A stretch of 64,000 bases of DNA from positions 143,554,045-143,618,044 of the forward strand of contig NC_030680.2 of assembly GCF_000004195.4 (NCBI RefSeq), read 5' to 3'. The notes under the pieces were generated by a model. It did no database searches. It worked only from the letters and a program-made list of their open reading frames with translations, and was not told where the DNA came from. Each line of letters starts with the position of its first letter. Positions within the stretch are counted from its first letter, which is position 1. The translations under genes and the position numbers were made by a program. The DNA is from Xenopus tropicalis (Eukaryota; Chordata; Amphibia; Anura; Pipidae). Shown piece after piece: positions 10,380 to 21,267 of the stretch.

Positions 10380-11872
10380 ATACCATAACCACTATGGCAC
10401 ATCAGGGATTTCCCCGTGTATAAGCACATTCGAAGCAGGAACAGCCCCGCCCCCCCCTATAAAGAGTTGTTTGGCTCATAGCCTGTGCAGAAGATACCAT
10501 AAAACTATTGGGCATAGGGATTCCCGTAACTAAGCACAACTCAGCAGAAACAGCCCCCTTAGGTTTTGCTCATTAGCCTCTGTACAGAGAGAGAGGAACC
10601 AATAAAATATGGCCAGACATAGAGGATTCCCCCTGTACTAAGCACAACAATTCTAGCAAGAACAGCCCACCTAAGTTGATCATAGCCTGTACAGAATATG
10701 ATTACCATAAACTATGGCACCATAGGAAATTTCCCCATGTACTAAGCACCAATTCAGCAGGAACAGCCCTAAGTTTGCTTACTAGCCCTGATACAGAAGA
10801 GAGTCCATAAAAACTATTGCAGCTAGGGGATCCCCGTAATAAGCGCATTTAGCCCAGGAAAGCCCCTGAAGTTTGCTCATAGGCCTGTACAGCAGAGAAG
10901 ATACCATAAAACTATGGCACATAGGGATTCCCCTGTACTAAGCACAAATCAGCAGGAACAGCCCTAAGTTTGCTCATAGCCTGTACAGAGAGATACCATA
11001 AAACTATGGCACATAGGGATTCCCCTGTACTAAGCACAATTCAGCAGGAACAGCCCCCTAAGTTTGCTCATAGCCTGTACAGAGAGATACCATAAAACTA
11101 TGGCGAAAGCATAGGGATTCCCCTGTACTAAGCACAATTTAGCAGGAACAGCCCCTAAGTTTGCTCATAGCCTGTACAGAGAGATACCATAAAACTATGG
11201 CACATAGGGATTCCCTTGTACTAAGCACAATTCAGCAGGAACAGACCCCTAAGTTTGCTCATAGCCTGTACAGAGAGATACCATAAAACTATGGCAGCAT
11301 AGGGATTCCTCTGTACTAAGCATAATTCAGCAGGAAACAGCCCCCTAAGTTTGCTCATAGCCTGTACAGGGAGATACCATAAAACTATATGGCAGCATAG
11401 GGATTCCCCTGTACTAAGCACAATTTAGGCAGGAACAGCCCCCTAAGTTGCTCATAGCCTGTACAGAGAGATACCATAAAACTATGGACATAGGGATTCC
11501 CCTGTACTAAGCACAATTCAGCAGGAACAGCCCCCTAAGTTTGCTCATAGCCTGTACAGAGAGATACCATAAAACTATGGCACATAGGGATTCCCCTTAC
11601 TAAGCACAATTCAGCAGGAACAGCCCCCTAAGTTGCTCATAGCCTGTACAGAGAGATACCATAAAACTATGGCAGCATAGGGATTCCTCTGTACTAAGCA
11701 TAATTCAGCAGGAACAGCCCCCTAAGTTTGCTCATAGCCTGTACAGGGAGATACCATAAAACTATGGCAGCATAGGGATTCCCCTGTACTAAGCACAATT
11801 TAGCAGGAACAGCCCCCTAAGTTTGCTCATAGCCTGTACAGAGAGATACCATAAAACTATGGCACATAGTGC
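10380..11872 (+). repeat. 94-96-bp minisatellite, copy 1
   Basis: About 15 units with AAGTTTGCTCATAGCCTGTA, GATACCATAAAACTATGG, GGGATTCCCCTGTACTAAGC and CAATTCAGCAGGAACAGCC. Units before about 10900 are full of irregular indels; later ones are nearly clean. Same family and orientation as 27308-28765. It occupies the slc25a26 intron between 10304 and 12025. Confidence 0.93.
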
Positions 11873-12025
11873 CATTCTATATGTCCTGATTCAGTGACGG
11901 CTGACAAATAAAAGTCTGGACAGCTAAGGAATTTATGCTACGGGCGGAGGGACCTATAAAGCGCCATTGTTCCGCGGGGATCTAACAATACAGGTGTGTG
12001 CAGGTGTCTGGCCTCTCGTTCTTAC

Positions 12026-12090
12026 CTTCGCCAACATGATTCGTGTTTTCGCTACGTCCAGAGGAGTGGTGAGCGCAGCTGCAAAGCCAC
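12026..12090 (-). CDS. slc25a26: slc25a26 exon with third carrier signature
   Basis: On the - strand a TTTACTCAG acceptor, 65 coding bases and an AAG|GTAAGA donor. With the preceding G it reads [20 protein letters not shown] plus AK. PLDVAK is the Px(D/E)xx(K/R) signature that marks the end of the odd-numbered helix in each of the three repeats of mitochondrial carriers; its position identifies the third repeat. The match to mammalian SLC25A26 ([20 protein letters not shown]) is near perfect. Phase 1 in, phase 0 out. Confidence 0.96.
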
Positions 12091-12554
12091 CTGAGTAAAC
12101 AAACACACAGGGCACAGGTGAGACAATGTTTGCGCAGTGATAGGGTATCCCTCTCCCAGGGGGAGGGGCTTGTCATTTTAAACTGGGACTGCTGAGACAA
12201 AGAATGGGAACCAAAGTTCTGTCTGTCTGGCCCCTTCTGTTCCGATTCTTTACACCGTTACAGTCACTTTGTGTTGTAAAAAAAAGACAAAAGTCAATGA
12301 AGTTCAACCCCAACAACCAAATCCCAGTGAGTATATAATATGGTAGGTAGCCCTGCACTCCTTATTTAATAGTAAATGCCAGCGCATTCTTATGGGAGGG
12401 GGGAGCAGGAGAAGGGAGAGAAGAGAGAGCTGCCCTGGGAATGAAGGATTTTTCTGAGGGAGGAAGTCTGATACCAAAGTACATGTTTACACAAAGGGAG
12501 ACAAGAAATCCTGTGTTTCTTTTGATAGAGGACATAGACCTTTCTGATAAACCT
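12091..12554. other. slc25a26 intron sequence, no feature seen
   Basis: Unique AT-moderate DNA upstream (- strand sense) of the exon at 12026. No repeat or coding signal recognised. Confidence 0.4.
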
Positions 12555-12896
12555 TAAGGTCCCCATACACGGGCTGATTGTAGCTGCCGATATCAGTCCC
12601 TTAGACCAATTCGGCCCGTGTATGGGGACTAACGACGGCCTTCCCGACCGATATCTGGCCTGAAATCGGGCAGATATCGATCGGTCAGGTTAAAAAATCT
12701 AGTCGGATTAGGGATCACATCGGCTCGTTGATGCAGTCCCTGGACCGACTTTTCCTATACCCATTGTTATAATTCGACTGAATGAGCCTGGATTCTCCCG
12801 ATATTTCCCACCCGTAGGTGGGGGATATCATGAGAAGATCCGCTCGCTTGGCGACATTGCCCAGCGAGTGGATCTGAAGGTGTATGGGCACCTTTA
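12555..12896. mobile_element. palindromic MITE with CCCATACAC ends
   Basis: The left end TAAGGTCCCCATACACGGGC and right end GTGTATGGGCACCTTTA are inverted repeats. Inner arms repeat the design (CGATATC, AATTCGGCCCGTGTATGGGG, then GGGGGATATC and GATCCGCTCGCTTGGCGAC). It is the same family as 63007-63341 and the decayed copy at 4758-4968. No open frame. Confidence 0.8.
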
Positions 12897-13914
12897 CTTA
12901 GTTTTTACCTTTCCTTCTTGTTTAAGGACTGGAGCCTAAAACTGCCCCCCATACTCAAGTTGAGGCCTTACCAGAGACCTATAAAAAGACAAAATGATGT
13001 TTTCATCCCTTAATGCCCCCTGCAAGGCAGCACTTCATTTGCGTTAGTGGCCAATGCCTAGAGTTGCACAGTTATCCAAAATACCCCCGGATCCCCCAAC
13101 TCACTACCATTCAGTGTATTACTGATTATTTCAGCCATATTTGCTGCCTATTTCTCCAACAACACTAACCAATTAGAAAACGTTCCATTTACCCCCACTC
13201 TGTGCAATCTATCCGTCAGCCAGTTCTCTATACAAGTACAACCATTATGTTCTAGGCCAATAATCCTTCCTGTAATTAGTAACCTGTATAATACTGTATC
13301 TAGGTTCCTGCTCACCATCCCATAGATACAAATAATGGAATTAAAGAATTGCAGTACCCTATCCCTTATTACCCATTTAAAAGCTTTCCTACTACTGAGG
13401 TCAGACTAACAGGCCTATAGTTTTCAGGCTGAGCGCGGGATCCCGTTTGCAATAGTTGCACCACATTAGCCATACGCCGGTCTCTCAGCACCATGCATTA
13501 GTACCAAAGTGGTTTGGTAATCATGGTGCTTATCTATTTGATTATACTCCCACTAATTAACCTCTAATTGCCAGACAGACCGACCCTAATTCCCAGCAGA
13601 AACCCCGTAAGAATATGATGGGACTGAATGAATTTAGAAGTGATAATAATATTACTGGTGGCTACAAGGACAAATGACGGGTGGATGGAAATAACACAAT
13701 ATAATACATCTGGCGGAAGAATATGCTCTATAATAGCAGAGATAGTGTTAGTCTGCTGACACCATGGAAATCCCATCCTGCAATGGGGCAGGGCGGATAG
13801 AGCGCAGCAGATAAGGAGTCACCCAGCGGTAACTCTCTCACACTGTAGCGCAGGGCCGCCCGGGGCCAATACAGGAACAGCCCCCAATCAACTAGAACCA
13901 AATTTGAAGCTCTC
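12897..13914. other. intron sequence with possible old retroelement debris
   Basis: No gene or clear repeat. A stretch around 12960-13560 reads on the - strand like heavily decayed retroelement coding sequence (short, stop-broken), but I cannot place it in a family. Confidence 0.25.
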
Positions 13915-15225
13915 TCAATTCTTATTCTTTATTCACTATATATTATAAGGAACTCCTCGGGGGCTTATAATATCCCTATATGTTACAATAGGGGGCACTT
14001 TATTCACTATATATTATAAGGAACTCCTCTGTGACTTATAATATCCCTATATGTTACAATAGGGGGCACTTTATTCACTATATATTATAAGGAACTCCTC
14101 GGGGACTTATAATATCCCTATATGTTACAATAGGGGGCACTTTATTCCCTATATATTATAAGGAACTCCTCGGGGGCTTATAATATCCCTATATGTTACA
14201 ATAGGGGGCACTTTATTCACTATATATTATAAGGAACTCCTCTGTGACTTATAATATCCCTATATGTTACAATAGGGGGCACTTTATTCACTATATATTA
14301 TAAGGAACTCCTCGGGGACTTATAATATCCCTATATGTTACAATAGGGGGCACTTTATTCCCTATATATTATAAGGAACTCCTCGGGGGCTTATAATATC
14401 CCTATATGTTACAATAGGGGGCACTTTATTCACTATATATTATAAGGAACTCCTCTGTGACTTATAATATCCCTATATGTTACAATAGGGGGCACTTTAT
14501 TCACTATATATTATAAGGAACTCCTCGGGGACTTATAATATCCCTATATGTTACAATAGGGGGCACTTTATTCACTATATATTATAAGGAACTCCTCGGG
14601 GACTTATAATATCCCTATATGTTACAATAGGGGGCACTTTATTCACTATATATTATAAGGAACTCCTCCGAGACTTATAATATCCCTATATGTTACAATA
14701 GGGGGCACTTTATTCACTATATATTATAAGGAACTCCTCGGGGACTTATAATATCCCTATATGTTACAATAGGGGGCACTTTATTCACTATATATTATAA
14801 GGAACTCCTCGGGGACTTATAATATCCCTATATGTTACAATAGGGGGCACTTTATTCACTATATATTATAAGGAACTCCTCGGGGACTTATAATATCCCT
14901 ATATGTTACAATAGGGGGTACTTTATTCACTATATATTATAAGGAACTCCTCTGTGACTTATAATATCCCTATATGTTACAATAGGGGGCACTTTATTCA
15001 CTATATATTATAAGGAACTCCTCGGGGACTTATAATATCCCTATATGTTACAATAGGGGGCACTTTATTCACTATATATTATAAGGAACTCCTCAGAGCC
15101 TTATAATATCCCTATATGTTACAATAGGGGGCACTTTATTCACTATATATTATAAGGAACTCCTCTGTGACTTATAATATCCCTATATGTTACAATAGGG
15201 GGTACTTTATTCACTATATTTTATA
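13915..15225 (+). repeat. 71-bp minisatellite, + orientation
   Basis: About 18 nearly identical units with TATCCCTATATGTTACAATA, GGGGGCACTTTATTCAC and TATATATTATAAGGAACTCC. CTTTATTCAC at 13927 and 13998 gives the 71-bp period. Variants CGGGGG, TGTGA and CGGGGA alternate in a pattern that suggests multi-unit duplication. The same array lies in reverse orientation at 18060-19135. The unit is distantly similar to the 130-bp unit (shared (A/C)TATCC.TAT...TTACA.TAGGGGG core). Confidence 0.95.
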
Positions 15226-15630
15226 TATATATATTCAATTCACCCCAGATTACTGTATTTCCTGACTGCTTTATGGTACAAGCAACCCTTATTGAAAAAA
15301 ATAAGAACCGTGTTCGGTAAATACAGGTGTCCATGAACTTTGGCTCTTGTTTTCCCGTGAATGCAGCCCTGCAAGCCGGGCCGTGAATAATGCGAGCGCC
15401 GGACTCGTTTTTCAGGTTCAGACCCCCAGGCCTCGCTCACACGCGGCCCAGCTGTCACTCCTGTCAATAGATGGAGCTGATATATTTGGAGAAAGTGCTG
15501 AATGCTGAGATTGTAACGATGGAATGTAACAAATCTATCATTCCCCGCATTGTGCAGGATCCTTCTCACTAACAGGCGATTCTGAACTGAAAGTTCTAAT
15601 ATTTCTAGAATGTTTTCGTTTGAAAATGAG
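15226..15630. other. unique intron sequence, possible conserved noncoding block
   Basis: Complex, non-repetitive DNA between two arrays (for example about 15360-15560, with CACGCGGCCCAGCTGTCACT). Candidate noncoding regulatory sequence only by its complexity. Confidence 0.25.
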
Positions 15631-16262
15631 CTAAGGGGGCCCAGCCTGAAGGCCAGTTAGGGGGGGATTTGGGGTGAGCGCTTATTTGTGCCCTGGGTAC
15701 CCCTGGAACTATAGCAGGGTGACTGTTACCCCAATGTTTCTATATATCTGTAACCTTGTTATGGGCTAAGGGGGCCCAGCCTGAAGGCCAGTTAGGGGGG
15801 GATTTGGGGTGAGTGCTTATTTGTGCCCTGGGTACCCCTGGAACTATAGCGGGGTGACTGTTACCCCAATGTTTCTATATATCTGTAACCTTGTTATGGG
15901 CTAAGGGGGCCCAGCCTGAAGGCCAGTTAGGGGGGATTTGGGGTGAGGGCTTATTTGTGCCCTGGGTACCCCTGGAACTATAGCAGGGTGACTGTTACCC
16001 CAATGTTTCTATATATCTGTAACCTTGTTATGGGCTAAGGGGGCCCAGCCTGAAGGCCAGTTAGGGGGGGATTTGGGGTGAGTGCTTATTTGTGCCCTGG
16101 GTACCCCTGGAACTATAGCAGGGTGACTGTTACCCCAATGTTTCTATATATCTGTAACCTTGTTATGGGCTAAGGGGGCCCAGCCTGAAGGCCAGTTAGG
16201 GGGGGATTTGGGGTGAGTGCTTATTTGTGCCCTGGGTACCCCTGGAACTATAACAGGGCCCC
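15631..16262 (+). repeat. 134-bp minisatellite, 4.7 units
   Basis: CTAAGGGGGCCCAGCCTGAA starts at 15631, 15765 and so on. Units contain TGCCCTGGGTACCCCTGGAA and GTTTCTATATATCTGTAACC. The last unit leaves the array into a GCCCCTGGGGTGGGAGCCCC segment, a dispersed-repeat end. A single related copy occurs near 53905-54010 (CATTCCTGGAACTATTGCAGG...CATTTGTAACCTTCTTATG), so this array too derives from a dispersed element. Confidence 0.9.
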
Positions 16263-16509
16263 TGGGGTGGGAGCCCCGGTGGGCCCTGCACCCCCCAGTC
16301 CGACCCTGAACCTATTCAAATTTCAAAGCAGGGGAAATCAGTACATAAAACCTACAAGCCCGATTTTTATTGTCTGGAAATATTATTTTGTTAACCCCTA
16401 CTGTCCCTAACATCTCCAGCGAGCGCTCTAACAAGCCCCTCCCTTTATTATTATTGTTACTTTTTATCACTTATCTTTCTTTTTCAGACCCCCTCCTATT
16501 GATATTACA

Positions 16510-16720
16510 GTCTCCATTCAAACTACTGCCTGGTTGCTAAGGTAAAAAAAGACCCTGGCAACCAGATAGCTGCTGAAATTCCAAACTGGGGAGCTGCTGA
16601 ATAAAAAGCTAAATAACTGAAAAACCACAAAAAATAAAAAATGAAAACCAATTGCAAATTGTCTCAGAATATCATTGTCTGGATCACAGTAAAAGTTCCA
16701 AGCGCATTCGCACAACTCTT
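16510..16720 (-). mobile_element. T2-like dispersed repeat, reverse, partial
   Basis: Contains CCTGGTTGCTAAGG and CCTGGCAACCAGAT, then ACCAATTGCAAATTGTCTCA, the reverse of the family at 24870-25310. Confidence 0.65.
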
Positions 16721-17245
16721 CCTTTCTTTGGGCCAATAAAAATAATGGGCAGAAATTCAAGAGAGGCGAGCGCTGGGGGTCTCATCGCTTGAGCCATTGA
16801 TCCTTTTGGTATAAAACAATATAAATACAATTATCACACGGTGGTGAATGAGCTCATGTTTGTGGCTCGTTGTGGACTTTCGCAGATGATGTGTTAGTGC
16901 ACGGGGCCCAGGGGCGCTTGCCCCATTCTCTCCTGCTCTCCTGACACCACTTCATCTCCGAGACTGTCACAGCTGTCACTCTGCTTGTGAATCATGGCGA
17001 GGAGCAGAGTGTTTCCAAAGCCCCGTGGCCTATAGCCCGGGGCCCACAGCTGCGCTGAACTCTCTCCACTCCAGAATATCTCATTTTTCTAATTTTTTCC
17101 CCTTTGATGACTGGAAAAGCTGATTGACACCTCCTTTACCTTAAGCAACACAAATTTGTCACCAGCAAATTACCTGTCTTTCAACTGCGCACCTATGGTG
17201 TTTGGAGTGACCTCTGTAACTAGGGGGGATTAGTGGCCAAGCCGG
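16721..17245. other. unique intron sequence
   Basis: No repeat structure, no open frame of note. Includes a compact, GC-balanced block at about 16850-17060 that could be conserved noncoding DNA. Confidence 0.3.
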
Positions 17246-17532
17246 CTCCATGGGGGAACGCTCTGATCCATGGGGGAACGCTCTGGTCCATGGGGGAACG
17301 CTCTGTTCCATGCGGGAACGATCTGCTCCATGGGGGAACGCTCTGCTCCATGGGGGAACGATCTGCTCCATGGGGGAACGATCTGCTCCATGGGGGAACG
17401 CTCTGCTCCATGCGGGAACGATCTGCTCCATGGGGGAACGCTCTGGTCCATGGGGGAATGCTCTGCTCCATGGGGGAATGCTCTGCTCCATGGGGGAACG
17501 CTCTGTTCCATGGGGGAACGCTCTGCTCTATG
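17246..17532 (+). repeat. 20-bp minisatellite
   Basis: Fourteen units of about 20 bp, CCATGGGGGAACGCTCTG(C/G/T)T, with a CGATCTG variant. It ends 38 bp before an slc25a26 exon (on its donor side). Open frames on both strands are a by-product of the repeat: 20 bp is not a multiple of three and the unit lacks stops. Confidence 0.95.
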
Positions 17533-17570
17533 CCCCCCCCCCTTCAGCGCAATCCCATAATCCCCTGCAC

Positions 17571-17640
17571 CTGCAAAAGCTCCACACACTGCCGACTGCC
17601 AAGAATCAACCGCGCGGCCTTGCTTCCACGACCAGAGATC
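17571..17640 (-). CDS. slc25a26: slc25a26 exon (fifth transmembrane helix start)
   Basis: On the - strand a CTTTGTCTGCAG acceptor, 70 coding bases, then CTTTTGCAG|GTGCAG. It reads [20 protein letters not shown] then AFA plus the first base of Gly. The mammalian carrier has LWSWRQ....[14 protein letters not shown] at this point, so identity is certain. Phase 0 in, phase 1 out, fitting the exon at 12026-12090. The donor is directly followed by the 20-bp array, and the exon is flanked at a distance by inverted 71-bp arrays. Confidence 0.95.
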
Positions 17641-18059
17641 CTGCAGACAAAGGGGAACGTAATTAGAACTAAAAATAATGTGACTGTAATTCTAAAAACG
17701 TCTGAAAATTCAGCAGTTTAATTTGCCAGGGTGGGAATTCAATGCACAAAGAACTCTAGGAAAATGCGTATTGAAGAAATCCTATAAACGGATTATTTTC
17801 AGATTTTAGGGTCCAGAATCATTGATTAAAGGGGTTGTTTGCCTTTGAGTAATATTCTGAGACCATTTGCAATTGGTCTTCATTTTTTTTTATTATTTGT
17901 AGTTATTTCATTTTCAGTTCAGGAGCTCTCCAGTTTGGAGTTAGTAGTTAGTAGTTATTTGGTTGTTAGGGTCCAAGTTACTTTAGCAACCAGGGAGTGG
18001 TTTGGATGAGAGAAGGGTTGCCACCTCTGTCTGCATTTGTAGGCGGGCAGGGGGGTAAC
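17641..18059. mobile_element. intron with a partial T2-like repeat
   Basis: At about 17830-18000: TTAAAGGGGTTGTTTGCCTT, CAATTGGTCTTCAT, TGGTTGTTAGGGTCC and TTTAGCAACCAGGGAGTGG, a 5' fragment of the T2-like family in + orientation. It is followed by GGGTTGCCACCTCTGTCTGC, the edge of another dispersed repeat. Confidence 0.6.
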
Positions 18060-19135
18060 AGAAAAATTAGATTTCCCTAATAGTGAATAAAGTGCCCCCT
18101 TTTGTAAAATATTGGGATATTATAAGTCACAGAGGAGTTCCTTATAATATATAGTGAATAAAGTGCCCCCTATTGTAACATATAGGGATATTATAAGCCC
18201 CCGAGGGGTTCCTTATAATATATAGTGAATAAAGTACCCCCTATTGTAACATATAGGGATATTATAAGCCCCCGAGGAGTCACTTATAATATATAGTGAA
18301 TAAAGTGCCCCCTATTGTAACATATAGGGATATTATAAGTCCCCGAGGAGTTCCTTATAATATATAGTGAATAAAGTACCCCCTATTGTAACATATAGGG
18401 ATATTATAAGCCCCCGAGGGGTTCCTTATAATATATAGTGAATAAAGTACCCCCTATTGTAACATATAGGGATATTATAAGCCCCCGAGGGGTTCCTTAT
18501 AATATATAGTGAATAAAGTACCCCCTATTGTAACATATAGGGATATTATAAGTCCCCGAGGAGTTCCTTATAATATATAGTGAATAAAGTGCCCCCTATT
18601 GTAACATATAGGGATATTATAAGCCCCCGAGGAGTTCCTTATAATATATAGTGAATAAAGTACCCCCTATTGTAACATATAGGGATATTATAAGCCCCCG
18701 AGGAGTTCCTTATAATATATAGTGAATAAAGTGCCCCCTATTGTAACATATAGGGATATTATAAGTCACTGAGGAGTTCCTTATAATATATAGTGAATAA
18801 AGTACCCCCTATTGTAACATATAGGGATATTATAAGTCACAGAGGAGTTCCTTATAATATATAGTGAATAAAGTACCCCCTATTGTAACATATAGGGATA
18901 TTATAAGTCACAGAGGAGTTCCTTATAATATATAGTGAATAAAGTACCCCCTATTGTAACATGTAAGGATATTATAAGTCACTGAGGAGTTCCTTATAAT
19001 ATATAGTGAATAAAGTACCCCCTATTGTAACATATAGGGATATTATAAGTCACTGAGGAGTTCCTTATAATATATAGTGAATAAAGTACCCCCTATTGTA
19101 ACATGTAAGGATATTATAAGTCACTGAGGAGTTCC
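18060..19135 (-). repeat. 71-bp minisatellite, reverse orientation
   Basis: About 15 units that are the reverse complement of the array at 13915-15225 (CCCCCTATTGTAACATATAG, GGATATTATAAG, GAGGAGTTCCTTATAATATA). Last units carry GTAAGGATATT variants. Confidence 0.95.
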
Positions 19136-19513
19136 ATGACCGTGGAAAAAGTACGAGACTGAAGGCCAAGCGCTTATATACAGGTCATGGATCTTCAAGG
19201 TGACTTCTAATATCATCATATTTTTGAACAGGGGCCTTAATATTTGAAATTCCAACATCCTGCTCTTATGGAAATGGCCATTAGGTACAGAGTCCTGGCT
19301 AGTAACAGCAATATGGCTTGGAAACTGGACCTGATGCAGAGTGACTATTTCCTTTGTTCAAAGATGGAGGGGGGGGGGCAATATCTAAATGCTGTTACCC
19401 TACAAACAGGCAATTAGGCTAAGGACCCACTGAGTAATTTAGTCACTCGTGATAGATCTCTGCTATCACTGGCGACTAACTGCTCTGGAACGGCTTTCCG
19501 CCGGCAACAATAC
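19136..19513. other. intron sequence with decayed element flanks
   Basis: No gene. CTAAGGACCCACTGAGTAAT and CACTCGTGATAG...CTATCACTGGCGACTAA at 19418-19480 look like the left half of a dispersed repeat whose right half resumes at 19721 (GGAGTTGG...TTGGCGACTCC). Confidence 0.35.
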
Positions 19514-19720
19514 GGGGGCAAATTTATCGAAATGTGAGTTTACAGCTTAATACATAAAAACCCACTTTCTATTCATTCCTATTGGATTTTTATAATAATG
19601 GTGAGCTCCAACTTTCACCCATTGATAAATAAGCTTCTAAAAATCCCATAGGAATGAATAGAATGTGGGTGAGTTTCTATGTATTAAGCTCTAATCTCAC
19701 ATTTTGATAAATCTGCCCCT
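19514..19720. mobile_element. fold-back MITE, GGGGGCAAATTTATC ends
   Basis: The left arm GGGGGCAAATTTATCGAAAT and the right arm ending TTTGATAAATCTGCCCCT are inverted repeats that continue inward (AGCTTAATACATA...TATGTATTAAGCT; ATTCATTCCTAT...ATAGGAATGAAT). It is about 207 bp, has no open frame, and appears nested in another repeat. Confidence 0.8.
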
Positions 19721-19884
19721 AGGAGTTGGAAAGGCCATTTGCATCTCTTCTGTATTCCCATCCGAGGCAACGCAAAGGGCTTTCCATTGGCGACTCCTAT
19801 TGTTGCTGGTTGAAAGCTGGGTTGTTGCCAGCGTTTGCCAATGGAATTTCATTTTCTTCCTTTCCTCTTTATCCCATTCCGTAT

Positions 19885-20070
19885 GTAAGGTTACATAGTT
19901 ACATAGTTACATAGTAAGTTAGGTTGAAAAAAGACGTACGTCCATCACGTTCAACCATAATGCCTATATATAACCTGCCTAACTGCTAGTTGATCCAGAA
20001 GAAGGCAAAAACCCCATCTGAAGCCTCTCTAATTTGCCCCAGAGGGGAAAAAATTCCTTCCTGATTCCAA
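19885..20070 (+). mobile_element. dispersed repeat fragment (TTACATAGTTACATAG)
   Basis: TTACATAGTTACATAGTTAC, GGTTGAAAAAAGACGT, CCTGCCTAACTGCTAGTTGA and CCCCAGAGGGGAAAAAATTC form a family also found reversed at 57190-57360 and + at 60835-60980, where it leads into the 81-bp array. Confidence 0.65.
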
Positions 20071-20976
20071 GGTTCATAAATGGCTCCTGTAGCTCAGAGT
20101 ATATATTATATATATATATAATGACATCACAATAACAAGGCTTCCTGTATATATAGTCTTTATGAATAGAAACTGGCACAATCACAACTACAAGTCTCTG
20201 TGTATCTGCTGCGCAGGTTTTATGGCTTTGTTGTACTTTCCTGGAATCATCGGATTCCATTCCGCCTTCCTCGATGGGAAATGAAACACGGTTCTGCGGG
20301 TTTAGAACCCTGCGCCTCTTTCCTTTCTGTCTGACTTGCGAGTGGGTTTCTGGTCTTTCTCCAGAAGGTGAAAGGAAATTATTACGGAAGACAAAATAGT
20401 TTTTTTTTTGTTTTGTTTTTTTTATAGTTGCGGTCGAACATTCTTTGCAGCATCACAAAATCATGTGAGAAGAATAAAAAAAAAACACGAGGAACGAGCC
20501 AAATTCAGGATTCGGTTTGGGATTTGGTCAAATTGCAGAACTTTGTGCAAAATTCGTATAGAGCCCAATCCAAATGACTTTAATGTAAAGTGTAATGTAG
20601 GTAAGTTTGATCCTATTGTTTTATCCTACGAAAGGTGCCACTTACAGACTTGGGTGATGGGGGCCCAGGCCCAGACCGGCAATCTGTGGATTCTGGCCAA
20701 TGCCAGGGGGGCTGTAAGGTACCACAGTCACTATTTATTGGGCTGCTGGGGGGGGCTGTTTGGGCCTCTGTGTACTGGAAATGCCAGGGTCTTTTTTGTA
20801 TCCCAGCCCAGACCTATAGGGGCCAATTCTTAGAAACACAGAGCACTCATCTCTCCTTTTTTTGTTATCCTTTTATGTGTTCTTTCTGGTCTCTTCCGGT
20901 CGCCTATATTTCTCTGCTTCTTTCCCCTGTAATTCTCTTTTATTTCTCTACTTTCCCCCTTTTCTATCATTTTCTA
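20071..20976. other. intron sequence, simple repeats and dispersed debris
   Basis: Short (TA)n at about 20100-20120, a T-rich run at 20401-20423, and a dispersed-repeat segment at about 20620-20820 (GGGGGCCCAGGCCCAGACCG...CCCAGCCCAGACCTATAGGG). Open frames here are not recognisable proteins. Confidence 0.35.
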
Positions 20977-21267
20977 CAGCGGTGATCCCCGACCAGTGGC
21001 CCATAAGTAACATGTCACTCCCCAACCCCTTGGATGTTGCTCCCAGCGGCCTCAAAGTAGGTGCTTATTTTTGAATTTCTGGCTTGGGGGCAAGTTTTGG
21101 TTGCATAAAACAGAGCCTTGTATAGGCTGCCAGTCCCCATAGGGACTACAAATAGCCAATTATAGCTCTTATTGGCACCCCCAGGAACTTTTTCCATGCT
21201 TGTGTTGCTCCCCAACACCTTTTCCATTCAAATGTGGCTCACAGGTATAAAAGGTTGGGGACCCCTG
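20977..21267. mobile_element. non-autonomous hAT-like element, copy 1
   Basis: The left end CAGCGGTGATCCCCGACC and the right end GGTTGGGGACCCCTG match the hAT terminal pattern CAGGGGTCCCCAACC. Inner landmarks are GATGTTGCTCCC, CAAAGTAGGTGC and TGTGGCTC. I see no clean 8-bp duplication here. Same family as 53616-53861 and about 57430-57713. Confidence 0.75.

Noticed and set aside
17159..17721. Frames of 83-162 codons on both strands
   Set aside because: Read-through of the 20-bp array. The only real coding part is the 70-bp slc25a26 exon on the - strand.
13915..19135. Assembly inversion as the cause of the inverted 71-bp arrays
   Set aside because: The exon between them has the same orientation as the rest of slc25a26, so a simple inversion of the whole segment is not supported; read evidence would still be needed.
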